The notes below the pieces were generated by a model. The model searched no databases. It was not told the origin of the DNA and saw only the letters and a program-made list of their open reading frames with translations. A stretch of 64,000 nucleotides of DNA from Acrocarpospora macrocephala (GTDB lineage Bacteria > Actinomycetota > Actinomycetes > Streptosporangiales > Streptosporangiaceae), in the NCBI RefSeq assembly GCF_009687865.1, contig NZ_BLAE01000021.1, forward strand, positions 92,126 through 156,125. The letters run 5' to 3'. A program made the position numbers and the translations under genes. Shown here piece after piece: positions 19,257 to 28,600 of this stretch. Each line of letters opens with the position of its first letter. The stretch's first letter is position 1.

Positions 19257-20078
19257 TCACACCGGCCCGACAAGCTGCCGCCGCACGTACTGACGCCAGC
19301 CCTTGGTGAAATCCCCCATGTTCCCCCCAAGGGTGCGTGCCATCGCGGTGTCCGGATCGCCGTCCCGCGCGGCCCGGTAGAGCGCCACCAGCCGTTCCGC
19401 CCCGTAACGCTCGGCGATGTAACGGCATGCCAGCCAGGCTTCCTCGTACACCTGCGCGATCCGCGCGGAACCGGCCTCGAAGGCGTCGCGGCCCGGCAGC
19501 TCCCGGGGCAGGACACCGGCGCGCACTTCCTCGGCCAGTTCGGCCGCGGCCACGCGCGGCGAGAGCCCGCTGTCCAGATATCCGACATAGTCAGCGAATC
19601 CCTCCACCAGCCACATCGGCATATCCCCGCTCGTCGCCGCCCCTGTCGCGACATGGGTGAGCTCGTGGGCCAGCACGACCCGCCGCCCCACCTCGGAGAG
19701 CCGCCCGAACCCCTCCGGCTCGATGATCACGTGATCCACGTCCGCCAGCGCGGCCATCCCTCGTACTCCGGCGGGTTCGGCCAGCACCGCCGCGTCCTGC
19801 GTCGATCGCGGCACCAGGACCACCGCCTCCGCTACCTTCCACACCCGGTTGACCGCCCGGCGGGCCCGCTCGACCTCCTCCGCGAGCGCCGCCGCACCGG
19901 GGGCGCCCCGCGCGATCAGCAGCAGCGATCCGCCCGTGCGAATAATCGTGGCGTCCGTCCAGAACCGGGGATGTTCGCGGGCGATCGCGCGGGCCTGGAC
20001 GAGCAGGTCGTCGGGGGGCGCGGCGGCGGACGCCGTCAGCAGGGCCGCCAGCAGGGCGGCGGTCAGCCGTACACGCAT
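19257..20078 (-). CDS. secreted gluzincin-type metallopeptidase
   Basis: A 273-residue protein with signal peptide MRVRLTAALLAALLTASAAA. The zinc motif HELTH and a downstream glutamate in WLVEGFADYVGY identify a gluzincin (peptidase MA-like) fold. It is probably secreted or cell-wall associated. I choose the ATG at 20078, which starts the signal peptide directly. Upstream ATGs at 20087, 20126 and 20135 belong to a 48-bp duplication of this start region. It likely shares an operon with the M48 peptidase gene downstream (32 bp). Confidence 0.75.
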   Translation of the reverse strand: MRVRLTAALLAALLTASAAAPPDDLLVQARAIAREHPRFWTDATIIRTGGSLLLIARGAPGAAALAEEVERARRAVNRVWKVAEAVVLVPRSTQDAAVLAEPAGVRGMAALADVDHVIIEPEGFGRLSEVGRRVVLAHELTHVATGAATSGDMPMWLVEGFADYVGYLDSGLSPRVAAAELAEEVRAGVLPRELPGRDAFEAGSARIAQVYEEAWLACRYIAERYGAERLVALYRAARDGDPDTAMARTLGGNMGDFTKGWRQYVRRQLVGPV

Positions 20079-20135
20079 GGCAGGCATTGATCCAGCCGAA
20101 TCGGCAGACGTCAGCCGTACGCGCATGGGAGGCAT
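20078..20135 (-). repeat. 48-bp duplication of the metallopeptidase start region
   Basis: On the minus strand ATGCCTCCCATGCGCGTACGG (from 20135) and ATGCCTGCCATGCGTGTACGG (from 20087) are 48 bp apart, each followed by CTGAC. Both encode MP-x-MRVRLT. The 5' coding end has been copied in frame. Confidence 0.8.
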
Positions 20136-20164
20136 GCTATGCGCGGCCAGGACCTGGGACGGCT

Positions 20165-20190
20165 CCGCCCAGCTCTGGGGAGCTGGGCGG
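20165..20190. terminator. GC hairpin downstream of small secreted protein gene
   Basis: A perfect 11-bp stem (CCGCCCAGCTC / GAGCTGGGCGG) with a TGGG loop lies between the secreted protein gene ending at 20370 and the peptidase gene. It probably ends the former on the minus strand. Confidence 0.5.
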
Positions 20191-20369
20191 CTGTCCGCTA
20201 CGCGACGATTCCGCGGGTCATCCGGGGACGCGGTGGTCCGGCAAAGGCGGCGCCTATCCGCGGTCGGCCAGTGCGGCGGCGGTCCCGACGAATCCGAAAC
20301 GGTTCCTGATCATGCTGAGCGGAGGTTCCTTCGTCACCGATCGCCTCCTTCGGTCACAGGGTTATTCGG

Positions 20370-20804
20370 TTAGGGCACGACCACGTGGAAGGGGACATCG
20401 TGGGCGCCGCCGGTGGTGTAGCCGGTGCCGACGAAGACATGGCGTCCAGTGCCGCACGCGGTGTTGCCGGAGTAGACCAGGACGGTGGCGCTCCAAGGGG
20501 CGCCCCACATCTTGGTGGCGACCGGGATCGTCTTGGTGGCGTCGATGTTGGGCTCGAGGTAGACGCAGTACTGACCGGTGGCGATCCTTCGTACGGCGGT
20601 GACGCCGGTGGAGCGCACCACGGCGCCGTTGGCCTTGACGACGGCCGCGGCGGTGGCGTGGGGAGTGATGGCTCCCCCGATCGTGGCGCGGACGGTGGTC
20701 TTGGGGGTGCTGTCTCCCCCGATCGCGGCGTTGGCGGCGACGCCCGCGCCGATGCCCAGAGCGGTGGCGGCGGTCAGCATGAGGACGGTGGTCTTGTTCG
20801 GCAT
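20370..20804 (-). CDS. small secreted protein of unknown function
   Basis: A 144-residue protein with an N-terminal signal segment (NKTTVLMLTAATALGIGAGVAANAA). The mature part is beta-rich with one cysteine in QYCVYLEP and one in GNTACGTGRH, perhaps forming a disulfide. The start is ATG 20804 with AGGAGGA seven bases upstream. It appears monocistronic. No known domain is recognised. Confidence 0.65.
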   Translation of the reverse strand: MPNKTTVLMLTAATALGIGAGVAANAAIGGDSTPKTTVRATIGGAITPHATAAAVVKANGAVVRSTGVTAVRRIATGQYCVYLEPNIDATKTIPVATKMWGAPWSATVLVYSGNTACGTGRHVFVGTGYTTGGAHDVPFHVVVP

Positions 20805-21159
20805 GACGATCCTCCTGATGTGGGGGACGACCGGCCCGGCCAGACGACATTGGACCGATCCAGTTCACTACTCAGAATAATCAGTCGACTACTCTCAGTA
20901 ACACTACCCGAATGGTGAGGCGACCGTCGCCCTACCTTGCTCGCCATTCGCCCTGCTCAGGAGGTTAAGAACTACTCGCCGTCAAAAAGATCAAGGATCA
21001 TGGGTGGCCCTCTCACCGACTCTTCGCTTCCTTGCTGGGTCGGCCCAGCGACGCCCGGACTCGGGCCGATCACTCAGGACGGCAGGGCGATGGATGCTGC
21101 TTCACAGCGACCGCGCCCCGCTACCGGACCCGTCTCGCGTCCCACCGGAAACGGACGCG
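20805..21159. other. 355-bp intergenic region with no recognised gene
   Basis: It contains the leader of the secreted protein gene and a comparatively AT-rich part (about 20870-20910) that is a likely promoter. Nothing else could be assigned. Short open frames here lack family features or ribosome sites. Confidence 0.4.
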
Positions 21160-22152
21160 TTACGGGAGGACGACGATGCGCCCGCAGGGGCGGTGCGGCT
21201 CGGCGCCTTCTTGGAGGCGGTGGGATCGGGCGGCCTCGGTGAGCGGCAGCCGTGTCCCGATTCGGGAGACCAGGGTGCCGCGAGCCAGGAGATGATTGAT
21301 CGCCGTAGCCGCCGCGGCGAGTTCAGCTACGGTGGCGTTGCTGATCACAAAGCCCCGGAGGCTGGCGTTGCGCGTGTAGAGCTGTCCGACCGGCAGCACA
21401 GGGGTGGCGCCGAGACCAGCCAGGATGATCATCCGGCCACCGTGGGCGAGCAGCGGGACGGTCTGCTCCAGGTGGTGCTGGCCGGCGGAGTCCCAGAACA
21501 CGTCCACCCCGCCGGGAGCGAGTTTGGCGATCTTCACGTACATATCCGGGTCGTGGTAGTCGACGACTTCGTCGGCGCCGCACCGCCGGCACCAGTCGAA
21601 GTCGTCCGGGCGTGCGGTCGCGACGACCCGCGCCCCCGCGGCCGCGGCGAGTTGAACGGCGGCGGTGCCGACCCCGCCGCCCGCACCGGTCACGACGACC
21701 GTCTCCCCGACCCGCAGGCCCGCCTCCTTGAACAGGCCGATGTACGCGGTGGCGGCGGTGTGCAGGGAGGCGACCGCGTTCTCCGGATCAACGCCGCCGG
21801 GCAGGAGGTAGAGCCGGTCTGCGGGCACGGCGGCGTACTCGGAGAAGGACCCCTGGCGACCGTCGAACCCCAGGCTGTTGCACCACACCGTGTCGCCGGG
21901 AGCGAACCCCGTCGCCGCCGTGACCACGGTCCCCACCAGGTCACGGCCGATGATGAACGGGTACGGCAGGCGTGTCCGGTAGGCGCCGGAACGGACGAAG
22001 GTGTCGACGTGGTTGACCGCGAGTGCCCGCACCTTCACCAGCACCTCCGACGAGCCGAGCTCGGGCACCTGGAACCGGCCGATCCGTATCTCGTCCGCCG
22101 AGCCGGGTCGCGTGATGTACGCCGCGGTCATGGTCTCCTGGTCGCTCGTCAT
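21160..22152 (-). CDS. MDR-family NADPH:quinone reductase-like oxidoreductase
   Basis: A 330-residue zinc-free medium-chain dehydrogenase/reductase. It has a GroES-like N-terminal domain (VLVKVRALAVNHVDTFVRSGAY, FIIGRDLVGTV) and a Rossmann domain with VTGAGGGVGTAAVQLA near residue 155. The catalytic zinc ligands of alcohol dehydrogenases are absent, as in quinone reductases. It would use NADPH to reduce quinones or enones. Its ATG overlaps the upstream PPOX-type gene by ATGA, so the two are co-translated. The pair lies in the accessory stretch left of the transposon. Confidence 0.85.
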   Translation of the reverse strand: MTSDQETMTAAYITRPGSADEIRIGRFQVPELGSSEVLVKVRALAVNHVDTFVRSGAYRTRLPYPFIIGRDLVGTVVTAATGFAPGDTVWCNSLGFDGRQGSFSEYAAVPADRLYLLPGGVDPENAVASLHTAATAYIGLFKEAGLRVGETVVVTGAGGGVGTAAVQLAAAAGARVVATARPDDFDWCRRCGADEVVDYHDPDMYVKIAKLAPGGVDVFWDSAGQHHLEQTVPLLAHGGRMIILAGLGATPVLPVGQLYTRNASLRGFVISNATVAELAAAATAINHLLARGTLVSRIGTRLPLTEAARSHRLQEGAEPHRPCGRIVVLP

Positions 22153-22616
22153 TCCTCTTCCAGGTCAGCGAGGTACGTACGCGCCCACGCCTGCCTGAGA
22201 TCACCCTCGTCGGCGCCGCCGAAGGTGTAGGCCGGAGACAAGATCGGCAGCGCCCTCTCCACGTGCACCAGAATCGCGCGAATGGCGGGATAGCCGGGAC
22301 CGTTCAGGTCGAGCAGCCACGCGTGCAGCCACTCGTACACAGGATCGCCAGGCTCGCGGAACTCCGCGGTGCCCTTGAACCGGTAGCCCCGCCTGCGGAG
22401 AAAGTCGATCGAGTTGATCTCGATACGCGGATCGCGTTCGAGGTTGCCGACCGTGTTCGGGGACGCGATGTCCATGAAGGCGATGTGCTCATCGTCGTAA
22501 ACCCGCATCGATCCCTTCGGCGAGAGATTCGGCGAGCCATCGGAACACACGGTGGCCACAAAGGACAAGCGCGAGTTCTCCACGATCAGGCGCATATCAT
22601 CATCGATTGTCTTCAT
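22149..22616 (-). CDS. pyridoxamine 5'-phosphate oxidase-like flavin-binding protein
   Basis: A 155-residue split-barrel protein of the PPOX family. The N-terminal strand pattern (RLSFVATVCSDGSPNLSPKGSMRVYDDEHIAFMDIASPNTVGNLERDPRIEIN) is typical of FMN- or F420-binding members of general stress type rather than PdxH itself. I start at ATG 22616; GGGGAG lies just before it, and an adjacent ATG at 22619 is equally in frame. It is coupled to the quinone reductase-like gene by ATGA, suggesting a joint redox role. Confidence 0.75.
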   Translation of the reverse strand: MKTIDDDMRLIVENSRLSFVATVCSDGSPNLSPKGSMRVYDDEHIAFMDIASPNTVGNLERDPRIEINSIDFLRRRGYRFKGTAEFREPGDPVYEWLHAWLLDLNGPGYPAIRAILVHVERALPILSPAYTFGGADEGDLRQAWARTYLADLEEE

Positions 22617-22872
22617 CATCTCCCCTTCAGTGAGGCCCAAGCTTCGCCCTCAGGGAGGAGGTCAGGTTCCACACTTCCCGCGCAGGTCACGCCTTGATCG
22701 GTCGGATGACGAACGATCACCCACACCGGTTACCTGCCCAGCTCAGCTCTCCATCAAGCCAACGCGGCCGCCCGCCAGGTCGCGCTCACCCTGCTGCCGC
22801 CTCCGCTCGCACCAAATGGATCAGACCGTTCTTTCCCGCGCGAATTCCCCCTGCGCGGAGCACCATGGACGG

Positions 22873-24294
22873 GTGACGGAAATCGAGCCGCACGACGCGC
22901 GGGCCCTCGCCGAGAGCCTGCGCCAGGTGTACGACGCGGTCGCCCAGCGCATCACCGAGGACAACGCCAGCTCTCCGCTGGTGACCAAGGTGACCGAGCA
23001 CCTGGGCTGCCCACTGAGCGACGTGGTCGTGGTCGAGGAGAAGTACCGCCTCTACGAGCACGTCGCCCTGCAGACCGGCGCCGACCGCTACCTGCGCGCG
23101 CACACGCCGGACGCGCGCTGGTTCGGGGTCGTCGGCGGCGAGCGGCGCTGGGAGAGCATGATCAACATGCTGCTCGGCGCCATGCGGGACGGCAGCCGCC
23201 TGCTCGGCCTGCCCGACTACGGCACCGCGCCGGTGGACCATGACGCGACCATCGAGGTCCTCCAGCTCGGCCTGGTCGCCACGCACGCCCCCGACGGCAC
23301 GCCGGTGATCCTCGGCATCAGCGACCGCGAGGACTACAGCAAGTTCTGCCTGATGACGGTGATCGCGGCCGACCGGGCGGCAGCGGGAGCCGTACGGGAC
23401 GAGGTGGACCGGCTCAAGCGCGAGCACGACCCGTTCCGGGGAAAGGTGCTCAGCTTCGGCTTCAGCGAGCACCGCGAGAACGAGCTGCTGACCTTCCTGC
23501 CGCGCCCCGAGCTCACCCAGGACGAGGTGGTCCTGCCCAGCGGGCGCCTGGAGGCGATCGAGGAGCACGTCGTCGGCATCGCCCGGCAGGCCGGGCAGCT
23601 ACTGGAGGCAGGCCAGCATCTGCGGCGCGGCCTGCTCCTGTACGGCCCGCCCGGCACCGGCAAGACCCACACCACGCGCTACCTGATCGGCGCGCTGAAG
23701 GACCACACCGCGATCCTGATGACCGGCCCGGCCATGCGGTACGTCGACTACGCCGTGGCCCTCGCCCGCAAGCTCGCGCCGTCGGTCATGGTGATCGAGG
23801 ATGTGGACCTGATCGCCGAGGACCGCAGCCACCACGAGACGTCGCCACTGCTGTTCTCGCTGCTCGACGCCATGGACGGGATCGCCGGCGACGTCGACGT
23901 CACGTTCGTGCTCACCACCAACCGGGTGGAGTCGCTCGAGAAGGCCCTCGTGCAGCGGCCCGGCCGGGTGGACCTGGCGGTCGAGGTGCCCAAGCCAGAC
24001 GCCGACGCCCGGGAGCGGCTGATCCGCCTGTACGCCCGCGGCCGCGCGATCGAGGCCGACGTCACGAAGGTCGTCGCGGCCACCGACGGCGTGACGGCGT
24101 CGTTCGTCAAGGAGCTGCTGCGCCGGGTGGTCCTGATCGCGCTGCGCGCGGAGGAACGGGCCTTGACCGACGACCACTTCGACACCGCCCTGCAGGCCAT
24201 GTCGGGCGACGCCCAGGCCCTCACCCGGGCCCTCCTCGGCGGCACCCCCGCCGGTCAGGAGCGCACCCCGACGCGTCTGAATCCTCCCTGCTGA
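22873..24294 (+). CDS. AAA ATPase with ATP-binding core near the C-terminus
   Basis: A 473-residue protein. An N-terminal region of about 235 residues has no recognised domain. A classic AAA module follows with Walker A GPPGTGKT (about 260), Walker B MVIEDVDLI, sensor-1 TTNRVE and arginine-finger region RPGRVD. It looks like a CDC48/FtsH-type remodeller without a protease domain. I start at GTG 22873 (VTEIEPHD); upstream codons in frame lack family-like sequence. It is alone on the plus strand and followed by a strong hairpin. Its substrate is unknown. Confidence 0.75.
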   Translation: MTEIEPHDARALAESLRQVYDAVAQRITEDNASSPLVTKVTEHLGCPLSDVVVVEEKYRLYEHVALQTGADRYLRAHTPDARWFGVVGGERRWESMINMLLGAMRDGSRLLGLPDYGTAPVDHDATIEVLQLGLVATHAPDGTPVILGISDREDYSKFCLMTVIAADRAAAGAVRDEVDRLKREHDPFRGKVLSFGFSEHRENELLTFLPRPELTQDEVVLPSGRLEAIEEHVVGIARQAGQLLEAGQHLRRGLLLYGPPGTGKTHTTRYLIGALKDHTAILMTGPAMRYVDYAVALARKLAPSVMVIEDVDLIAEDRSHHETSPLLFSLLDAMDGIAGDVDVTFVLTTNRVESLEKALVQRPGRVDLAVEVPKPDADARERLIRLYARGRAIEADVTKVVAATDGVTASFVKELLRRVVLIALRAEERALTDDHFDTALQAMSGDAQALTRALLGGTPAGQERTPTRLNPPC

Positions 24295-24316
24295 TCCAGC
24301 GGTAGGGGGATGCGCC

Positions 24317-24353
24317 GACGTCTCGGACGCTGGCCCTTCACGTCCGAGACGTC
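24317..24353 (+). terminator. hairpin after AAA ATPase gene
   Basis: A perfect 13-bp stem (GACGTCTCGGACG / CGTCCGAGACGTC) with an 11-base loop begins 23 bases after the ATPase stop codon. Confidence 0.7.
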
Positions 24354-24441
24354 TCATCTCCCTGAGCTTGTGATGTGCCTGGCGCCGAGCACGGACGCCA
24401 GGCGAGACAACGCATCGCGCTCTTCATTCACGGAGCCGCGA

Positions 24442-24750
24442 TCAATCCGAATAGGTGGTGGGAGGAATGGTTTCGTACTCCGGTGCCTCTCCGCTGGAGA
24501 GGGCTCTCTTCTCCTCCGTGGTAACGCTTTCACCCCAGTCGGGCACGCTCACGCGGGAGAAGAAGATTCCCTTCCTGCAGTTGTCGCACCAGAATTCCGC
24601 CCAGCCGACCGACCGATCCGTCCTATGGACATTGAACAGCAGTCGAAGGCCCGGCCGACCACAGCTGGGACAGGGCCGGGTCCTCAAGGATCGAGGATCA
24701 TTGAACACCCGGCCGTACTCCCGGAGCCATTTCTCGTAGATTTCACTCAT
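24442..24750 (-). CDS. small zinc-ribbon protein beside the Rhs remnant
   Basis: A 102-residue protein with two CxxC pairs, CPSCG near residue 27 and CDNCR near 55, forming a probable zinc ribbon; the tail is acidic. It lies 29 bp after the stop of a truncated Rhs gene on the same strand. In Rhs toxin loci the gene at this place usually encodes the immunity protein, so this may be an orphan immunity gene left after loss of the toxin. That role is inferred from position only. Its base composition is less GC-rich than the core genes. Confidence 0.6.
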   Translation of the reverse strand: MSEIYEKWLREYGRVFNDPRSLRTRPCPSCGRPGLRLLFNVHRTDRSVGWAEFWCDNCRKGIFFSRVSVPDWGESVTTEEKRALSSGEAPEYETIPPTTYSD

Positions 24751-24779
24751 CGGCGTTCAGTAACTCATGTTCTTCGGGT

Positions 24780-25355
24780 TCAGGCTGCGCCGGTCAGCAA
24801 CTCGATCTTCCACCCCAGATCCGGGATGGTCTTGTAGGTGCCGGAGGTGCGATCCTTGACGATCTGCGCGGACCTGCCGTCCACGTTCAGCACCAGCTCA
24901 GACTGGGTCAGATCGTTGGTGGAGTCACCGTCGTTGAGATCGGGAGACTCCCAGCAGACGTGGTTGCCGCCGTCGGCGGTCTCCGCGACCCAGATCTGGT
25001 TGGCTTCCTCGTCGTAGTAATAGACGTCGCAGCGACGGAAGCGTCGTTCGATGAAGCCCGCGTTCAGCTCCCAGCCGCGCCGACCACGCCGGACTGGTTC
25101 CTGCCCGTCGATGGACGAGGCGTCGTAGCTGAGGGACAGCCCGGGCCCGCTTCCGCCGGGTGATGGCGGTTCGGAGATCGGCAGGTCATAGGAGAACACG
25201 CCGCCCGAGGCCCCGGCCTGCCAAGTCCCGGACGGTTTGAGGTCGGTAGCGGCGAAACTGCCGTCCGGGCTGGTCAGACCCGCCGCCAGCAGGCACACGA
25301 CGTCTGTGCCCGTCGTCGCCCTGCCGACTCTAGGCGAGCACGGTAGCTTTCTCAT
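24780..25355 (-). pseudogene. truncated Rhs/YD-repeat protein, N-terminal fragment
   Basis: It encodes 191 residues from ATG 25355: a signal-like start, then the conserved opening of secreted Rhs proteins (FAATDLKPSGTW, GVFSYDLPISEPPSPGG, LSLSYDASSIDG, GWELNAGFIERRF, CDVYYYD). Full-length Rhs proteins exceed 1500 residues and continue past the point where this one stops (IELLTGA-stop). All YD repeats and the C-terminal toxin are missing, so this is a remnant. The start codon lies inside a 17-bp inverted repeat. It stands between the Tn7-like element and a possible immunity gene. Confidence 0.75.
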
Positions 25356-25395
25356 CGGTGTTTCGCCCGTGAAAAGTAGGCGAAACACCGATGAG
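25351..25395. repeat. 17-bp perfect inverted repeat over the Rhs fragment start
   Basis: CTCATCGGTGTTTCGCC (25351-25367) and its exact complement GGCGAAACACCGATGAG (25379-25395) flank 11 bases. The Rhs ATG (25353-25355) is in the stem, so the hairpin could block translation or stop transcription entering from the transposon side. Confidence 0.6.
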
Positions 25396-25396
25396 A

Positions 25397-25411
25397 CAGC
25401 GAGAATCTACA
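25397..25411. repeat. probable relic of an older transposon right tip
   Basis: GAGAATCTACA (25401-25411) matches the right tip of the Tn7-like element, GAGAACCTACA (32831-32841), at 10 of 11 positions. Like that tip it is followed by the target sequence AACGG, here sharing one A. This is what an earlier insertion at the same site would leave on the left of a newer one. Confidence 0.45.
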
Positions 25412-25415
25412 ACGG
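25411..25415. repeat. target-site duplication AACGG, left copy
   Basis: AACGG directly precedes TGTAG at the left tip and recurs directly after CTACA at the right tip (32842-32846). A 5-bp duplication is standard for Tn7-like transposition. Confidence 0.85.
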
Positions 25416-25517
25416 TGTAGCGTCCCGGCGTAACTGACATGTGGCAGCCCTGTGACCCGCATAGGTGCGGCTTGTCTCAGAGGGATGTCATCCCAGTTCG
25501 TCTCAACGCCATGACAT
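25416..25517 (+). repeat. left end with three TnsB-type boxes
   Basis: The tip TGTAG is followed by three related boxes: CGTCCCGGCGTAACTGACAT (25421-25440), TTGTCTCAGAGGGATGTCAT (25472-25491) and CGTCTCAACGCCATGACAT (25499-25517). The shared pattern is GTCYC, a variable core, then ATGWCAT. About 90 bp more separates them from the tniQ stop. Confidence 0.7.
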
Positions 25518-25605
25518 ATGGAGCTTGTGGACCGAAACCCCGGCCCCAGCCGCCTTGACCGATCACCACCCGTGACCTGCGGCAGCGTTGTCGCCGCATC
25601 AGGGG

Positions 25606-28600
25606 CTAGGGACGCTCTTGGAGAAGACCCCTCGAGACGGCACGACGTTCGACTTCGTAGGTTGCGGCCCGGTGCCCGTCTGGGGTCAGGGTGTAGTAGG
25701 TGCGGCGGCGGCCCGGGCCGCATCCGTTCGGGGCGCGGTCGAGCCATGACTGATCGTCTTCAAGGCGGCTGGTTAACCAGCGCGCTTGCTTCAGGCGGTT
25801 GAGGAGCGGATAGAGAGTGCCTTGGTCGAGGCCGGTCCGGGCACGGATTTGGGCTCCATAGAACTCTTCGCCCGGGTGGTCGAGAAGGTGGCGTAGGAGT
25901 GTGAGTGTGGAGGAGCCGACACGGATCCGTTCGACGGGGATGTCGTCGAACGGGACCATAGGCCCTGGTGGGCGTCGTGTGGTGAGGCTTTCTGTGGCTT
26001 GCGCCAGGACGGCAGAGCCGGGCATGGGCGGGATTGAGCTGCCGCGGAGTGCGGCGTTCATCGAAGCTTGGACACGGTCGTTCTGCAGATCGTGGAGAAG
26101 AGCGTGGCCGCGTGTGGTCGGGCGCTGGGGCTTGGCGAAGGCGGATCGGTGGAACAGCGGCTCGCCGATGTCGTGTTCCAGTCGCTGGAGCTGTTTGACC
26201 AGGGCGTTTTGGTTGGCGTTGAGGTAGCTTGCGGCCGTTTTCTGGTTCGGGAACTGCATGGCGATCTGGAAGCGCCGCAAGCGATGCCAGCCGTGCAGGC
26301 TCCCTTCGACGGCCGCCCGGACGTCGGCCGGGATGTGCGGGGCCAGGACGGCGTTCATCTGCGGGAAACCGGCGACGCCTTGCGGCCGTAGCGGGACGCC
26401 GAGGCGGCGCAGGGCCCGGTTGACGGTCATCTGCGTTGTCCCGAGTTCGGTGGCGATCTCGGCGGTGGAGCGGTGCCGGTCGCAGTACTGCTCGCGCAGC
26501 CAGGCTGGGTCGATGGGGAACGGGGTTGCCGCTTTGGCCAGGGTGATACCAGCCTGCTTGGCGAACCGCGCGATGGTTTTTCGGTCGAACCCGGTCTCCT
26601 CGGCGATCTCTTTCAGGCGGCGGCCGCGTTGGAGGTATTCGCGCTCGAAGAAGTCCCTGGTGAACAGCTGTGCGGCCTGTTGTTCGCGCAGCCAGGCGTT
26701 GGGGACTGCCCCCCTGCTCCACTGTCGTTGTGGCCGGTCCAGGCGTTCCAGCGCGATCCGGATGTGCTCGATATGGACGCCGAGGGCTACTGCGGCGTCG
26801 CCGAGAGGCCGGTGTTCGTCCACGACGAGGCGGCTGACCGTGTCCATGTCCAGCGTGTCGGTGTCGATGCCGGGCAGATCCACAAGGTCCTCGGCGAGTT
26901 CGGCAGGCGGCGACCAGGTCAGCGGTTCGGCGATGCCGAGATCGGCCAGAAGCGATGTTGCATGTGCCCGCAGCGCGCGGCGCAGAGCCGGGGTCAGTGA
27001 AACGGCGAAGTCGACAAAGCGGTTGCGGTCGCCGGGGTCGCGGAATGCCAGTTGGTGACGTCGGTCGGCGAGATCGGCGCCAGACAGCAATTGGTGCAGG
27101 TGCCGTTGGGCGTGCAGGTGACGCCCTTGATCGGGGCGGTCGCCCGGGTGAGCCCCGGCTGAGCAGGCCAGGGCTCGCCATTGATGCCAGCCGAGGGGCG
27201 CGGCCGGGATCTGCTCGCGGCGGCGCTGGTAGTCGATCGGCGAGCCGACCTCATCGAGGTAGTCGGCGATCCGGCAGAGCAGGGCGAGGACCTGGCTGTG
27301 GGATGATCCGGGCAGGTCGGCGAACCCCTGGAGAAGGCCGGAGATAATGTGGCTGCTGACCCGGGGGTTGAGGGGCGCGGCGACCCCGGCGAGATCGCGA
27401 CGAGGATTCCCGGGAATCAGCAGGCAGGCACTGATCGCCGCGCGGAACAGCTCGGGGAGGAAGCCAGCAACAGGCAGAAGACGCCCCGACCAGTCGGGCC
27501 AGAACATTTGCGGGATCGCCCGGACCCGCCCGGTGACATCGCCGGTCGGGCGTGCGGCGGTGGCGAGGGCCGATTTCATACGCAACCGCTGCAGGGATGA
27601 CAGGTCGGTGTCGGCGGCTCGCAGGAACCGGTTCGGGAACGTGGGTGCCAGGGAATTCCATCGCCGTGCCGACATACCCGGCGGCGGGACCCTTCTCCTG
27701 GTCTCCAGGCTCGACAAGACACTGCGTAGCGTGGCTGTGGCCCTGTCGCCATCAGGTCCGAGAATGGTTTGTGCGTGAATGAGGAGGGCCGCGGTCAACG
27801 GCGCGCCGGTGCGGGGCCGGCGCCCGGTGCCGCGGTCGGCTGTCAGCGTCTGCGGAAGTCCGCGGGCGAGGCGATTCGCGGTGGTCTGGAGTTCACCGCG
27901 CTGATGGCGCAGCAGCCAGGAGACCACAACCGGGAGGTCGGCGAATAAGCTGCTGGCCGCGAGTCCGCCAGTTCCGGCGAGTTCGGCGATCAGTTGGTCG
28001 ATCCAGTTCTGAACCTCCAGGACCGCAGATCCGGCCCGGTGCGCGGGCGCGGTCGTCAACTCCGCCCCGCAACGCCGGCGGGAGCCCTTGGGCAGATGCG
28101 TGCAGGTCGCCGGCGGAATCGGCGTGGCACCGCCAATGACCGTCCTCCTCGGCACGGCGCCGCAAGCCGGGCACCCATCATGGAGCAGCAGCAGGTGCCG
28201 GCGGCAGGCGACCGTCCAGTTCAGCCGCCAGGAAACCTGCCAGCCGTCATGGTCGGCCAGGCACCGTGGGCAAAACCGTGATCCACCCGAGAGCAATGGA
28301 GTCACTACCGCGATCGCGTCGCCGACGGCGCTGTCCAACCGCCGCTCCTGCAAACCGGTGGCCTGCTCGACGCGGCGCCAGAGCGCCGGGTCGATTCCGT
28401 AGATCAGCCTGTTGGTGAAAGTGACGCGAGTGGGCGGGGGTAGTCCGAGGACCGGCAGCAGCGGACGCGGCGCGATCTTGTGACGGCGGGCCAGCCTCTC
28501 GATCCACGAGTCGACGCTCTCCCCTTCGGCTATGCCGACGCGCAGCGGCAGCGTCCTGACCGCCGTCAGTGCGTGCTCCGTGCGAGGATGCCCGTCAGCC

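Noticed and set aside
25351..25395. 17-bp inverted repeat as the transposon end
   Set aside because: The element boundary with TGTAG and the AACGG duplication lies at 25416. The hairpin is outside it and contains the Rhs start codon.
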